NCBI RefSeq assembly: GCF_004681185.1
Contig: NZ_SRIF01000010.1
Coordinates: 62,001-126,000, forward strand
Reading direction: 5' to 3'
Origin: Haloarcula amylovorans
GTDB lineage: Archaea > Halobacteriota > Halobacteria > Halobacteriales > Haloarculaceae
Length of the DNA: 64,000 nt
The notes under the pieces are model-generated. The model ran no database searches. It was not told the origin of the DNA and saw nothing but the letters and a program-made list of their open reading frames with translations. Shown piece by piece: positions 24,029-34,553 of this stretch. Both the position numbers and the translations under genes were made by a program. Each line of letters starts with the position of its first letter. Positions within the stretch are counted from its first letter, which is position 1.

Positions 24029-24089
24029 AGTTTGCTAAACCCTCTAAATCTGTTTAACAAGATAAATGCACTTAATGGTATGTCAGACG

Positions 24090-24262
24090 TTACAGCTCAT
24101 AGGACAGACCGGACGACAAAACACTTATAGAGGCGATCAAGAACCCTCCCCTGAGGAAATCGTGGAGATGGTCAACCAGGGCGTGGTCCGTATCTTGACG
24201 CGGGCCAAGCCCTGTCTGGAGTTCGAGACGCCAGTCATGTTGTCGATCGACGTGACTTATCT
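24090..24262 (+). pseudogene. Transposase remnant, front part
   Basis: The plus frame reads QEPSPEEIVEMVNQGVVRIL, TRAKPCLEFETPVMLSIDVT and YLAY. This is the segment around the first catalytic Asp of a haloarchaeal DDE transposase (IDVTYLAY). Similarity stops after YLAY, where the sequence runs into the inverted back part of the same type of gene. No start or stop is intact. Confidence 0.6.
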
Positions 24263-24278
24263 CGCCTATGGACGTCCG

Positions 24279-24565
24279 TCAGAACGGCGGATCAACCCCG
24301 CCCGGCAACAGCATCAATGCCACCGCGGTCATAGGAAGGTCGACCAACGTCTTCAGTGAGTGATCCACTATCCGCCACAGATTGTACAACAGCAGGCTGC
24401 ACTCGAACGTGCAGAATTGCATCCGGTAGTCCGTCGACCGAATCGACGGCAGCAGCGGCTTGATCATCTTGTACTCGATCTCGGTGTCCCACGGCTTGGA
24501 GTATTCGTCCGAGAGCCCGACCGCTCCCTCATCGGCGACAGCTTCGAGAGTACAGCAGACTTGAA
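24279..24565 (-). pseudogene. Transposase remnant, back part, inverted
   Basis: The minus frame reads LSDEYSKPWDTEIEYKMIKP, LLPSIRSTDYRMQ and LLLYNLWRIVDHSLK, typical of the C-terminal third of haloarchaeal DDE transposases, including the region of the catalytic Glu (WDTEIEYKMIK). It is cut at about 24565, beside the ATPase gene. It points toward the front-part remnant, so the original gene was broken and inverted. Confidence 0.65.
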
Positions 24566-24580
24566 GGGTGAAGGAGGACG

Positions 24581-26950
<2,370 letters not shown>

Positions 26951-27011
26951 CACCCTGACGTAGGGGCCTCAGTTCGATAAGCCTTAGTTGGAATATTCCA
27001 AATCGGGGGTG

Positions 27012-27761
27012 TCAGAGCGATGCCGACGGCTCGTCCGGCACCGAATCGCCAACGACGTGCTGCTTCGCCAAGTGTTCCTCGGCCCGCCGGAGTCGATAAG
27101 TGAGCGTCGAGCGGGGCACGTCGAGGTGGTCGGCGAGGTCACTCACGTCCACCTCACGTGGCGACTCGTAGTAGCCGTGTTCGACGGCGGCCCGGAGGGC
27201 GGCCTCCTGCTCGGGCGACAGCCCACCTGTGTTCTCAGTGCCGTTGTTTGCCGTCGTCACGGTGTTTGCGGTTCGGAGCATCTCTGTCTGGGCGCACTCC
27301 CCGACGGCCGCCTCGAGGTCGTCGAAGAACGCGGCCACGTCGCCCTCGCCGGAGTGGATGATGCGCCACGTGTAGTGACGGCCCTCGTGGCGGGTCTCGA
27401 ACAGCACGCCGTCGCCGAGGTGGTTGCGGGCGATGTGGGGGACGGACGCGCAGTCGGGCGTGCGCTCCCAGTCGGAGTAGAGGACGAGCGTGTCGTCTTC
27501 GCGGTCAAGGACGCGCGTGGTCTGGGTGGCGCCGCAGTCCTCGGTCGCGAGGCAGTCGGCGTAGTAGTCGCTGGTGAGGAACGCGTCCTCGATGGCGTCG
27601 AGCGCGTCCGGGGTGCCGGTGGCGTGGTCGACCCGCCAGAGGCGCTCGGCGGTGGCGTGCAGCGACAGCGAGCGGATCCGGGCGTCCGGATGGTCGGCGA
27701 GGGCGTCCGCCACCCTGTTGCACCCGGGCTCGTATTCGAGGGCGAAGACGAGTTCGCGCAT
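27012..27761 (-). CDS. HTH_10 (Bat-type) transcription regulator
   Basis: 249 residues from ATG 27761; nine further codons are open upstream. The C-terminal ~60 residues are the haloarchaeal HTH_10 domain (LSPEQEAALRAAVEHGYYES, then EVDVSDLADHLDVPRSTLTY). The N-terminal ~180 residues form an uncharacterised sensor region with several Cys and His (CNRVAD, CLATEDCGAT, HEGRHYTW) that could bind metal. Position directly upstream of the Zn/Cd ATPase suggests that it controls it. That link is inferred. Confidence 0.85.
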   Translation of the reverse strand: MRELVFALEYEPGCNRVADALADHPDARIRSLSLHATAERLWRVDHATGTPDALDAIEDAFLTSDYYADCLATEDCGATQTTRVLDREDDTLVLYSDWERTPDCASVPHIARNHLGDGVLFETRHEGRHYTWRIIHSGEGDVAAFFDDLEAAVGECAQTEMLRTANTVTTANNGTENTGGLSPEQEAALRAAVEHGYYESPREVDVSDLADHLDVPRSTLTYRLRRAEEHLAKQHVVGDSVPDEPSASL

Positions 27762-27825
27762 ACCCGTCGATAGGCGGCGTGCGGACATAACACGTCTGCC
27801 CGATGCTGCTGCCTCGGGCGGGTGG

Positions 27826-28191
27826 TCAGATCACGTCGTCGGGGTCGTGGATGTCCTGCATTCGCTGTGCCTCTGCGGCGTACTGTTCTTGGAGGTCGGC
27901 GTCGTCGACTGTGCCGAGATTGTCCGGGTTGGCGTCGACGGCGGCGGTGGTGTCCCGAACGTCGGTGAAGGAGGTGAGCGCCCGTTCCTTGCGGAAGTAC
28001 TGTTCGCCGTCGGGGGTCGCGTAGGTGAGGATGATGAGGTTTTGCTCGTCGTCGGAGTACGTCCGCTCAACCAGCCAGACGCGAACGCCGTCGTCGGGGT
28101 CGTCAGCCATATCGTCGTCTACGGGAACCAGTCGGAAATGGGTTGGCGACTCCACTGAAGGTGATGGCGGCGGTGGAGTTCGATATGTCAT
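27826..28191 (-). CDS. Small haloarchaeal protein, function unknown
   Basis: 121 residues from ATG 28191 (MTYRTPPPPSPSVESPTHFR). Proline-rich start, then a beta-rich part (GVRVWLVERTYSDDEQNLII, TYATPDGEQYFRKERAL) and an acidic helical tail (DDADLQEQYAAEAQRMQDIH). Soluble. It lies 65 bases upstream of the HTH_10 gene on the same strand, so it may belong to the metal-resistance unit. The family is not recognised with certainty. Confidence 0.65.
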   Translation of the reverse strand: MTYRTPPPPSPSVESPTHFRLVPVDDDMADDPDDGVRVWLVERTYSDDEQNLIILTYATPDGEQYFRKERALTSFTDVRDTTAAVDANPDNLGTVDDADLQEQYAAEAQRMQDIHDPDDVI

Positions 28192-28727
28192 CGAACGTCT
28201 GATTTGTAGCAATCCAAACTGCGAAGGTCTAGGAACGAGGTCTGAGAATTTGTATAGCGATATACGATATACAATTTCCCTCGGTGCGGAGTTCCGGCGT
28301 TAAGAGACTCCAGATACTCAATTTCTCCCGATGGACCGAATATTGAAACTGGTCGTGATTAGTATAATAATCACGACCACTTTGAAGTCCCCCGCCGCCG
28401 TCTGGTAAGCACGAATGCTGCAACCACCTCAGAACGACGCTTCCCCCGGGGGAGAGCCGCCGAGACCGGGATCCGTGTTAGGACTGGTCCCACTCAGCTA
28501 CTCTGACCGAAGATGAAGCGAACTCCGAGAGCCCCAGCAGCGTACCGAAACCGTCAGCTTCGCCATCCGCGAGTGGACTTTCTCTCCCCAATGACCGAAC
28601 GTACTGAGGCCAGCAGCTGATGGCTGTCCTTCGCCGCAAACGTGCTGATGCCGCTCTCGTGTTAGATATTTATGGAAACCTCGTCTCACATATAATGTTT
28701 TTATAGGAGTGGTCCGTGATACGGCAT
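28192..28727. other. Intergenic region with palindrome, no confident gene
   Basis: Apart from the palindrome at 28350-28379 and a possible 33-residue ORF after it, I find only broken frames. The final 60 bases are AT-rich (ATATTTATGGAAACC, ATATAATGTTTTTATAGG) and probably hold the promoter of the MNT/HEPN pair. Confidence 0.4.
28350..28379. repeat. 12-bp perfect inverted repeat around GTATAA
   Basis: TGGTCGTGATTA and TAATCACGACCA flank a 6-base centre; GTATAATAA looks like a TATA element inside the palindrome. It could be an operator-promoter or a decayed terminal repeat. A 33-codon ATG frame begins at about 28414. Confidence 0.55.
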
Positions 28728-29423
28728 ATGAACCGCGAGACGGAAAGTACGAGCTCGTCTGGAGCATCTATTTCGCTTTCAATACCCCCTTCAGACCCGG
28801 GCTTATTCAAACATAAGGCGACAAGTGATGTTCTTCTTTTTTTAACTAACCACCGATTCAGCGACTTCTCGCTGCGAGAACTCGCAATGCAGATCGGTCA
28901 CTCCCATCAGTCCGTCCGACGGGCAGTGAACGTTCTTAGTGCGAACGATTTAGTCGTCGAATCCACCGAAAGTAACCAGCGACTCATACAAATCAACAGA
29001 CAGCGCCTATCTATCCCAGACGAGCCGATCCTTCGGATTCCTCAATCGGAGTACCACTACCCCGTCAAAACTGCGGTAACGAAACTCCGTGAGAACATTA
29101 GCGATGTCGTCGGCATCATCCTATACGGAAGTGTCGCTCGGGGGGACGCTGACCGACGAAGCGATATCGATCTCTGGGTGCTCACTCGCACCGGGCGGGC
29201 CGAAAGCCAACGAGAAGCGAACGCTATCGCCCGTGACCTTGAAGAGACGGAGTTTGATGGTGACCGCTACGTGTACGATATCGATGTCGAGGCCGTCCAA
29301 GCGATTCCAGCCTACACCGCTGACATTCGTGAAATCATTGTCTCGGGAATTCCAGTCTACAAGACGAGTGATTTCGAAACCGTCGAAAACCTCCTCTTGG
29401 AGGAAGGAGCAGCCAATGAATAG
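28728..29423 (+). CDS. MNT-type nucleotidyltransferase with winged helix (antitoxin)
   Basis: 231 residues from ATG 28728. Residues ~30-85 form a winged helix (DFSLRELAMQIGHSHQSVRR). Residues ~105-200 form a minimal nucleotidyltransferase: GSVARGDADRRSDIDLWVL holds the GSx10DxD-type catalytic motif, with a later Asp in YVYDIDVEA. In MNT/HEPN systems the MNT enzyme AMPylates and so silences the HEPN ribonuclease. The HTH suggests that it also represses its own promoter. It overlaps the HEPN gene by 8 bases. Confidence 0.85.
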   Translation: MNRETESTSSSGASISLSIPPSDPGLFKHKATSDVLLFLTNHRFSDFSLRELAMQIGHSHQSVRRAVNVLSANDLVVESTESNQRLIQINRQRLSIPDEPILRIPQSEYHYPVKTAVTKLRENISDVVGIILYGSVARGDADRRSDIDLWVLTRTGRAESQREANAIARDLEETEFDGDRYVYDIDVEAVQAIPAYTADIREIIVSGIPVYKTSDFETVENLLLEEGAANE

Positions 29424-29925
29424 CGGCTCGGATCCGGCCTCTGTGCTCGCAGCACTCGAGCGTGCACAGGATGCTTTCGAGATGGTTGGACGAGGGCGGA
29501 TGGAGTTTGAAGAGGGAATTAGTGCCGATTCGGACTGGAAGACGCAACTGACGAAAGCGTGTCGCCTCCTTGAGGTCGTTGACACGCTCCAATCACAGGA
29601 TGGGTACTACACGGCCGTTATCGAGGTTTGCTTCGGCGCTATTGAACGGTCGATCGAGGCGTATGCGCTCTCGATGACGAATGATACACTCCAAGATTTT
29701 CAGGACCACCAGTTCAGCTACGAGCGTGCCCACCAGATCGGACTATTCGAGAAGGAGACTGCACAACAGATGAAGGCCCTCTACAGCGAGAATCGGACTG
29801 AGAGTTATTACGGCGGCGGGCGTCCAACCGAAGAACAGGCGGAAGCAATGACCGAACTTGCTATCGCGGTCCATCAATTCGCAGTAAGTCAAATCCGGGA
29901 AGGCGGCGTCTGTCTGTGCGACTGA
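29416..29925 (+). CDS. HEPN-domain toxin
   Basis: 169 residues from ATG 29416. All-helical HEPN fold (KACRLLEVVDTLQSQDGYYT, AVIEVCFGAIERSIEAYAL, RAHQIGLFEK). The catalytic Rx4-6H motif is expected near ENRTESYYGGGRPT; here Tyr stands at the His position (RTESYY), a variant seen in some HEPN groups. HEPN toxins are RNases held in check by the cognate MNT enzyme, whose gene overlaps by 8 bases. Whether this variant cleaves RNA is open. Confidence 0.8.
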   Translation: MNSGSDPASVLAALERAQDAFEMVGRGRMEFEEGISADSDWKTQLTKACRLLEVVDTLQSQDGYYTAVIEVCFGAIERSIEAYALSMTNDTLQDFQDHQFSYERAHQIGLFEKETAQQMKALYSENRTESYYGGGRPTEEQAEAMTELAIAVHQFAVSQIREGGVCLCD

Positions 29926-29952
29926 CTACATTAGACACTTCGAGAGAGCATT

Positions 29953-31200
29953 ATGAACCGGAATACACCCACGGGACGAACGCAATCGACCTCACTCACA
30001 GACTCGTTCGAGCGGTACCTCCAGGATAAGGGAAAAGGCCGCGGTGGCGACGGCGGGAACTATCGACGCAACGCAGCACGCGAACTTGAGCGGTTCGTCG
30101 AATGGGCCGCAGGCGACCGCGGTGGCGATGACTGGACCGGGATCGTCCCCGACGACGTTGACGGGGAACCTACCTTTGAAGAGCTTGACGAGCGCGTCTT
30201 TCGAGAGTATGCCCGCCATCTCGCTGGTGACCGCGGGCTCAAGCAGAATACTGTACAAACCTACTACCGCTATATCTCTGCGTGGTGTGGCTGGTGCGTC
30301 AACGAAGGCTATCTCGAAGCGCACTACGCCCAGCGGGCGAGTGCGATGGCACCGCTTCCAGAAGACGACGGCCGAAAGCCGGGCGACCAGCAGGCCTGGA
30401 CATCCGAACAGCGCCACGCGCTCACCCGACACGTCGACGAGCAGGCGCATGAGGCCATTGAGATATACACGACACGTCCAGAAGATATGGTCCCCCTCGA
30501 TAAGCAGCGGGCGCGCTACGAAGCGCTGAAAGCGGCTCGTGACCGCGCGCTCGTATTCGTGCTTGCCTACACAGCTGTGCGTGTCGGGGAACTACTCCGG
30601 GATCCGAACGACCCACGCCGACGTGGGGTTCGTTGGGAGGACATCTCGCTTGAGGACGGGAGTATGGACGTCTATCGGAAGAAGCAGCAGTGGGACGCCG
30701 CGAGTCTCCCCGACCCAGTGATTTCGCCGCTGCGGAGCTATCGAAAGCTAATGGACCCACCGACTGAGCGCTGGCCAGTATTCCCGACGTTTGACCAGCG
30801 GACACTTGCGACGCTTGTACACGACGAGCTGGCTGACCGCGGGGAGCGCCCGGATACAATTGAGGAGCGACGTGAGGAGTACGCTCGCGACCTCCTGTTG
30901 GCGCTTGATGAGGACGTTCGACCGCCGTCAATCACGACGGATGGAGCACGGTCGATTCTCCAGCGTCTCTCAGGTGTGGCCGAGATCGATATCGACCATC
31001 CGAAACACGACTATCTCGCGCCTCACGGCGGTCGACGGGGGATGGGAGAGGTCCTCGTCAGAGCGTTCGGGTATACGGTTGCCGCCCGGTATCTCGACAA
31101 CTCCGAGGAGATGGTGCGAGAGCGGTATTCACATATCGAAGCTGGAGAACTAGGAGACGTGGCGACGGAAGCGCTCAACGAAGTCGATTCTGACGTATAA
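29953..31200 (+). CDS. Tyrosine recombinase/integrase
   Basis: 415 residues. The N-terminal part is a SAM-like core-binding domain (LTDSFERYLQDKGKGRGGD, FREYARHLAGDRGLKQNTVQ). The catalytic domain has the first Arg in TAVRVGELLRDP, the HxxR box in PHGGRRGMGEVLV and the nucleophile Tyr in VRERYSHIE. It may resolve dimers or integrate and excise the element. It starts 27 bases after the HEPN gene. It is longer than XerC (~300) because of an insertion around 230-320. No flanking attachment repeat was found by eye. Confidence 0.9.
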   Translation: MNRNTPTGRTQSTSLTDSFERYLQDKGKGRGGDGGNYRRNAARELERFVEWAAGDRGGDDWTGIVPDDVDGEPTFEELDERVFREYARHLAGDRGLKQNTVQTYYRYISAWCGWCVNEGYLEAHYAQRASAMAPLPEDDGRKPGDQQAWTSEQRHALTRHVDEQAHEAIEIYTTRPEDMVPLDKQRARYEALKAARDRALVFVLAYTAVRVGELLRDPNDPRRRGVRWEDISLEDGSMDVYRKKQQWDAASLPDPVISPLRSYRKLMDPPTERWPVFPTFDQRTLATLVHDELADRGERPDTIEERREEYARDLLLALDEDVRPPSITTDGARSILQRLSGVAEIDIDHPKHDYLAPHGGRRGMGEVLVRAFGYTVAARYLDNSEEMVRERYSHIEAGELGDVATEALNEVDSDV

Positions 31201-31615
31201 GTGGCGGGTGGAGTAACTATTTATTGTCATTTCACTCCGCCTCGCTCGCTATGCTCGGTCGTATCGAGAACAGCATGGGACTGATGGTTTCCTTGTCCTT
31301 GTTGACACCGACAGAGACATCACGGAAACCGAAGCCGTGGACCGCTGTAGATATTTTCCTATATGGGGAGCGAGTACGCTGAATTAACGATTGCTCGTGT
31401 CCATGATGCAATTCGGACGTGGTACGGCTGGCTGGTTGAGTGCCGCGTCGCGACGGCCTCTCCGACAAATGGAGCGGAAGACTGGTTGTTCCAATGCATA
31501 CGTCATGAGATGGTCTTCTTAGGAAACAGAGTCGATTGTATGACTGGTGTGTTTGGATTCAACCTCGTTCCGTCACTCAAGCGAGAGAGAGAGAGAGAGA
31601 GAGAGAGAGTGCGGA
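31201..31615. other. Intergenic region with GA tract
   Basis: Holds a (GA)n run at 31583-31609 but no gene that I can support. The plus and minus frames here have poor composition. Confidence 0.45.
31583..31609. repeat. (GA)13 microsatellite
   Basis: An uninterrupted GA run of 27 bases, 6 bases past the stop of the halocyanin gene (minus strand reads CTCTCT). Simple repeats this long are rare in haloarchaea and prone to slippage. Confidence 0.9.
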
Positions 31616-32026
31616 CTACTCAACTGTCACCGTTCCTGTCATCCCAGAGCTTTCGTGTGGGATGCACACATACTGATACATCCCCGCAGCCTTGAAGGTG
31701 TATTCATAGGTATCTTCAGCAGCGAGCAGACCTCCACTCACATTGTTTCGTGCGGCTCTCTCAGACTCAAACCCTCCACTCGCAAAATACTCTGCTTCCG
31801 TTGGTATCTCGTCCTCATAGGCCGTCACTGTATGCTTGACGCTGCTATCGTTCACCCATCTCACTGTCGTTCCCGAATTGACGGTCAGCGTCTCCGGATC
31901 AAATGCGAAGTCTTCGTTCATCGAGACACGTGTCGGTCCGCCTGACTGGCCGTTGGATGAACAACCCGTCATTGCCATTGCTCCGAGAGTGCTTCCGCCG
32001 ACTTTGAGCATCTGCCGTCGGTTCAT
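31616..32026 (-). CDS. Halocyanin (plastocyanin-like copper protein)
   Basis: 136 residues. Tat-like start with lipobox (MNRRQMLKVGG ... AMTGCSS, lipid Cys22). A type-1 copper cupredoxin follows: the first ligand His in SSVKHTVTAY, then Cys, His and Met in YVCIPHESSGM. Halocyanins carry electrons on the outer face of the membrane. It is the fourth gene of the DtxR-oxidase-ZIP series (28 bases after the ZIP stop) and may pass electrons to or from the multicopper oxidase. A related protein is at 38880. Confidence 0.9.
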   Translation of the reverse strand: MNRRQMLKVGGSTLGAMAMTGCSSNGQSGGPTRVSMNEDFAFDPETLTVNSGTTVRWVNDSSVKHTVTAYEDEIPTEAEYFASGGFESERAARNNVSGGLLAAEDTYEYTFKAAGMYQYVCIPHESSGMTGTVTVE

Positions 32027-32054
32027 TGCTTGAGTAAAGGTAGATCTGAGGGTT

Positions 32055-33290
32055 TTAGAGTGCGACGAAGAGGTCGGTAGCGTACATCACGATGAGTCCG
32101 ACGAGGAACGTCACGAGGTTCAGCGCAGAACCAACACGTCCATTCCGACTAACCATCTCTCGAAGTTCCCAGATCACTTGAATGATCGCGCCCACACCAA
32201 CAGCGAGGAAGAAGGCTCCAAGCGTCGGTGAGAAGGCGAGACTGCCAAGCCATCCCCCCAAAATGACGGGCGCACCGGCGAGGAATCCAAGGCCGACGAA
32301 GTGGAGAGCACTCGGACGTTCTCCACGTGCGACAGGGGCGACGACGGCCGGCCCTTCAGTCACGTTATGAAGCATGAAGCCGATGACGAGGAACGCACCG
32401 AGTGAGACGCGCCCGAGTGCGAACGAACTCCCGATTGCGAGCCCCTCGGCGAGATTGTGGAGGCCGATTCCGAGCGCGACTAAGTAGGCAATCCACAGGC
32501 CGCTCTGGGCGCGCTTATCACCTGCTTCTGCACGGCCCTGGCGCCATGCGCTGACGGCTTGAACGGCGAGAAGTGAACCAATGATGCCGAGCGTGACGAG
32601 AGCGGTTCCTTCGAACGCACCCGGCACTTGCTCACTGAGTTCGAATGCCTCGAACCCGGCATCGATAGCGAGGAAAGCGAGAATACCCGCCGAGAAGGCG
32701 AGAATCGCGTGAAGCCAGCGGTCGCTCATCGACTGCAGGAACGGGAACCACAGCATCCCGAGTGCGACAGGAATAACCCCGACGAACAGGCCGATGACGG
32801 CCATCGTAAGCAGCAAGTCGCCCGTCAGCCCTGGCGACTGACTCGGTGAGACGATGGTGTGGTGGACCGTCGCTCCCCCTTCGAGTACCAGCGCGACTTC
32901 GAGGTCCCAGGTAGGATTCCAGTGGTACGGGATGACGACCTGAGCGCTCTCACGAGGAGCGAGTGTGTTATCACCGCCTGCGCCCTGCACCTCGTAGTCC
33001 CAGTACGCTTCTGCGACGAGTACCTGTGAGATGGTTACTTCGTTCGGGCCGTTATTCGTGACGTGAAGGACCATCGTCTCTTCGTTCGGTAGCGTCGTGT
33101 GCGTTACCGACACGTCGGGGAGCGGCTCACCTCCGGTGTCGAGCGACGCGAACGGTGTCGCTGCGAAGAACCCACCTGCGATGAGTGCGAGCAGGAGGAT
33201 TGGAAGCAGTGCTGCAGCCCACTTGGGAAGTCCCAGCGGACGCTCGGTCCGACTGACAGTCGTACCGCCATCGGTGTTCGGTTTGCTCAT
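32055..33290 (-). CDS. ZIP-family metal transporter with extracytoplasmic domain
   Basis: 411 residues. One membrane helix near 25-48, then a beta-rich domain (~55-155; VSVTHTTLPNEETMVLHVTN, YWDYEVQG, VIPYHWNPTWDLEVALVLEG) that should lie outside the cell. Residues ~165-411 are a ZIP permease with the binuclear site of TM4-TM5: HNLAEGLAIG and HNVTEGPAVV. ZIP proteins import Zn, Fe or Mn. The extra domain, rich in His, Trp and Tyr, is unusual for the family. Start and upstream stop abut (TAA-ATG), so it is translated with the oxidase. Confidence 0.88.
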   Translation of the reverse strand: MSKPNTDGGTTVSRTERPLGLPKWAAALLPILLLALIAGGFFAATPFASLDTGGEPLPDVSVTHTTLPNEETMVLHVTNNGPNEVTISQVLVAEAYWDYEVQGAGGDNTLAPRESAQVVIPYHWNPTWDLEVALVLEGGATVHHTIVSPSQSPGLTGDLLLTMAVIGLFVGVIPVALGMLWFPFLQSMSDRWLHAILAFSAGILAFLAIDAGFEAFELSEQVPGAFEGTALVTLGIIGSLLAVQAVSAWRQGRAEAGDKRAQSGLWIAYLVALGIGLHNLAEGLAIGSSFALGRVSLGAFLVIGFMLHNVTEGPAVVAPVARGERPSALHFVGLGFLAGAPVILGGWLGSLAFSPTLGAFFLAVGVGAIIQVIWELREMVSRNGRVGSALNLVTFLVGLIVMYATDLFVAL

Positions 33291-34553
33291 TTAGACCACC
33301 TCGAAGAAACTCATCCAGCCAAGTTCTGCGAATTCCGACTGGTGAGCGTGGAACATGTAGAGTCCTGGGTCGTGGTTTGAATAGTCCAGTTCGATAATGC
33401 CGCGCTGTGCCTGACACTGCATGACCGTGTCCACCGTCTGGTGGGTCGGCGTCAGCGTCGTTCCGTGGTCGTAGTAGTCGAAGAACTGTGAGTGAGTGTG
33501 GAACGAGTTGATGAGGTCGAACTCGATCGCGTTGACGAGGTACACTCGTTGGCGCTGATTCTTGTCGATCTGAATCGGACGCTTGGTTTCGCCAGCTTCC
33601 CAGTTACCTTGACCGTTGGTGTCACCGACACCATAGGCGAACGCACGGGTATTGGCAGCGTATACCTCATTGCCGCCGTCGAAGTTGACATCGAAGCCGT
33701 TCATCACCATCACCATCTCGTTGATGGCGTCATTCTCGGGATACTCGTGGTTCCGCGTTTTAGCCTCGGCGACGAGGTCTGCGCGAAGTTCATCAGTGAT
33801 CTGCGAGCGGTGGGAGTCGCAGTACTCCTCGGGTCTGTCCGCGACGCGCTCAGGGGCTGGGTCGATGATAATCGCCCCGTACAGGCCACGATGAATGTGT
33901 TCTTTGAGTGGAAGTGAGTGACAGTGGTAGAAGTGACAGCCTGCAGGCTGGGCAATCCACTCGTACGTGAATGACTCACCCGTATCGAGGACACCTGGCC
34001 CGTTCTGGGGAATCCCGTCCATCTCCGGGTTGAGATTCCGGAGATGGGGGTGAATTGTGTGGGCATGTCGTCCGAGATTCTCGAACTTCACTCGAATAAG
34101 ATCGCCCTCGACGGCCCGAATCGTTGGGCCAGGAATCTGCCCGTTATAGGCCCACGCTGGGAATTCGATTCCAGGGGCAATGGTGACAGTGGTGTCGACC
34201 GCTTGAAAAGTGAACTCGCGAACGGTTCGACCGTCCTCCTGGTACACGTCTTGCGGGACGTTCTCTTGTTCACCTCGGCCCGTGTTGAACTGGTACAGGA
34301 ATTCGTGTGGGTCGAAGTCGGTGTCGCTGTACTCACCGACCGCTCCGAAGTTCCCATGGGAGTCTTTTCCGGAGCCGTGATCCTCATTTCCGTCTGCCCG
34401 TCCGATACCTGTGAAAGCAGCGCTCCCTGCGAGACCAAGCCCCCCGAGAACTGCCCGTCGGGTGGTCTTGAGGTCTGTGTCGAGCGAATCGATGAGTCGT
34501 TGTTCCAGTTTGTCTGAAAGCTCTGCTGCTTGTGAATAATCTAATGATGGCAT
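33291..34553 (-). CDS. Multicopper oxidase, secreted by Tat
   Basis: 420 residues. Arg-Arg at 32-33 followed by AVLGGLGLAGSAAF is a Tat signal after an unusually long cytosolic lead. Two cupredoxin domains are visible. Copper motifs in order: HTIHPH, HFYHCHSLPLKEH (type 1 Cys and trinuclear His), FHTHSQFFDYY, and MFHAHQSEFAELGWM. Two-domain oxidases of this layout oxidise metal ions or organic donors, or reduce nitrite. Nitrite reduction is less likely here because of the setting with a DtxR regulator and a ZIP importer. Both its junctions are zero-gap: TAG-ATG upstream, TAA-ATG downstream. Confidence 0.88.
   Translation of the reverse strand: MPSLDYSQAAELSDKLEQRLIDSLDTDLKTTRRAVLGGLGLAGSAAFTGIGRADGNEDHGSGKDSHGNFGAVGEYSDTDFDPHEFLYQFNTGRGEQENVPQDVYQEDGRTVREFTFQAVDTTVTIAPGIEFPAWAYNGQIPGPTIRAVEGDLIRVKFENLGRHAHTIHPHLRNLNPEMDGIPQNGPGVLDTGESFTYEWIAQPAGCHFYHCHSLPLKEHIHRGLYGAIIIDPAPERVADRPEEYCDSHRSQITDELRADLVAEAKTRNHEYPENDAINEMVMVMNGFDVNFDGGNEVYAANTRAFAYGVGDTNGQGNWEAGETKRPIQIDKNQRQRVYLVNAIEFDLINSFHTHSQFFDYYDHGTTLTPTHQTVDTVMQCQAQRGIIELDYSNHDPGLYMFHAHQSEFAELGWMSFFEVV

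Noticed and set aside
28414..28515. 33-codon ORF after the palindrome
   Set aside because: No homologue recognised and no ribosome-binding site; mentioned only in the region note.
31232..31468. 78-codon minus-strand frame between the integrase and halocyanin genes
   Set aside because: No ribosome-binding site, no family resemblance and weak codon bias.
33291..34553. Multicopper oxidase read as copper nitrite reductase (NirK)
   Set aside because: Two-domain copper motifs fit either enzyme, but the Tat lead, the DtxR-ZIP setting and the C-terminal HAHQSEFAELGWM region favour a metal or organic-donor oxidase; left open.
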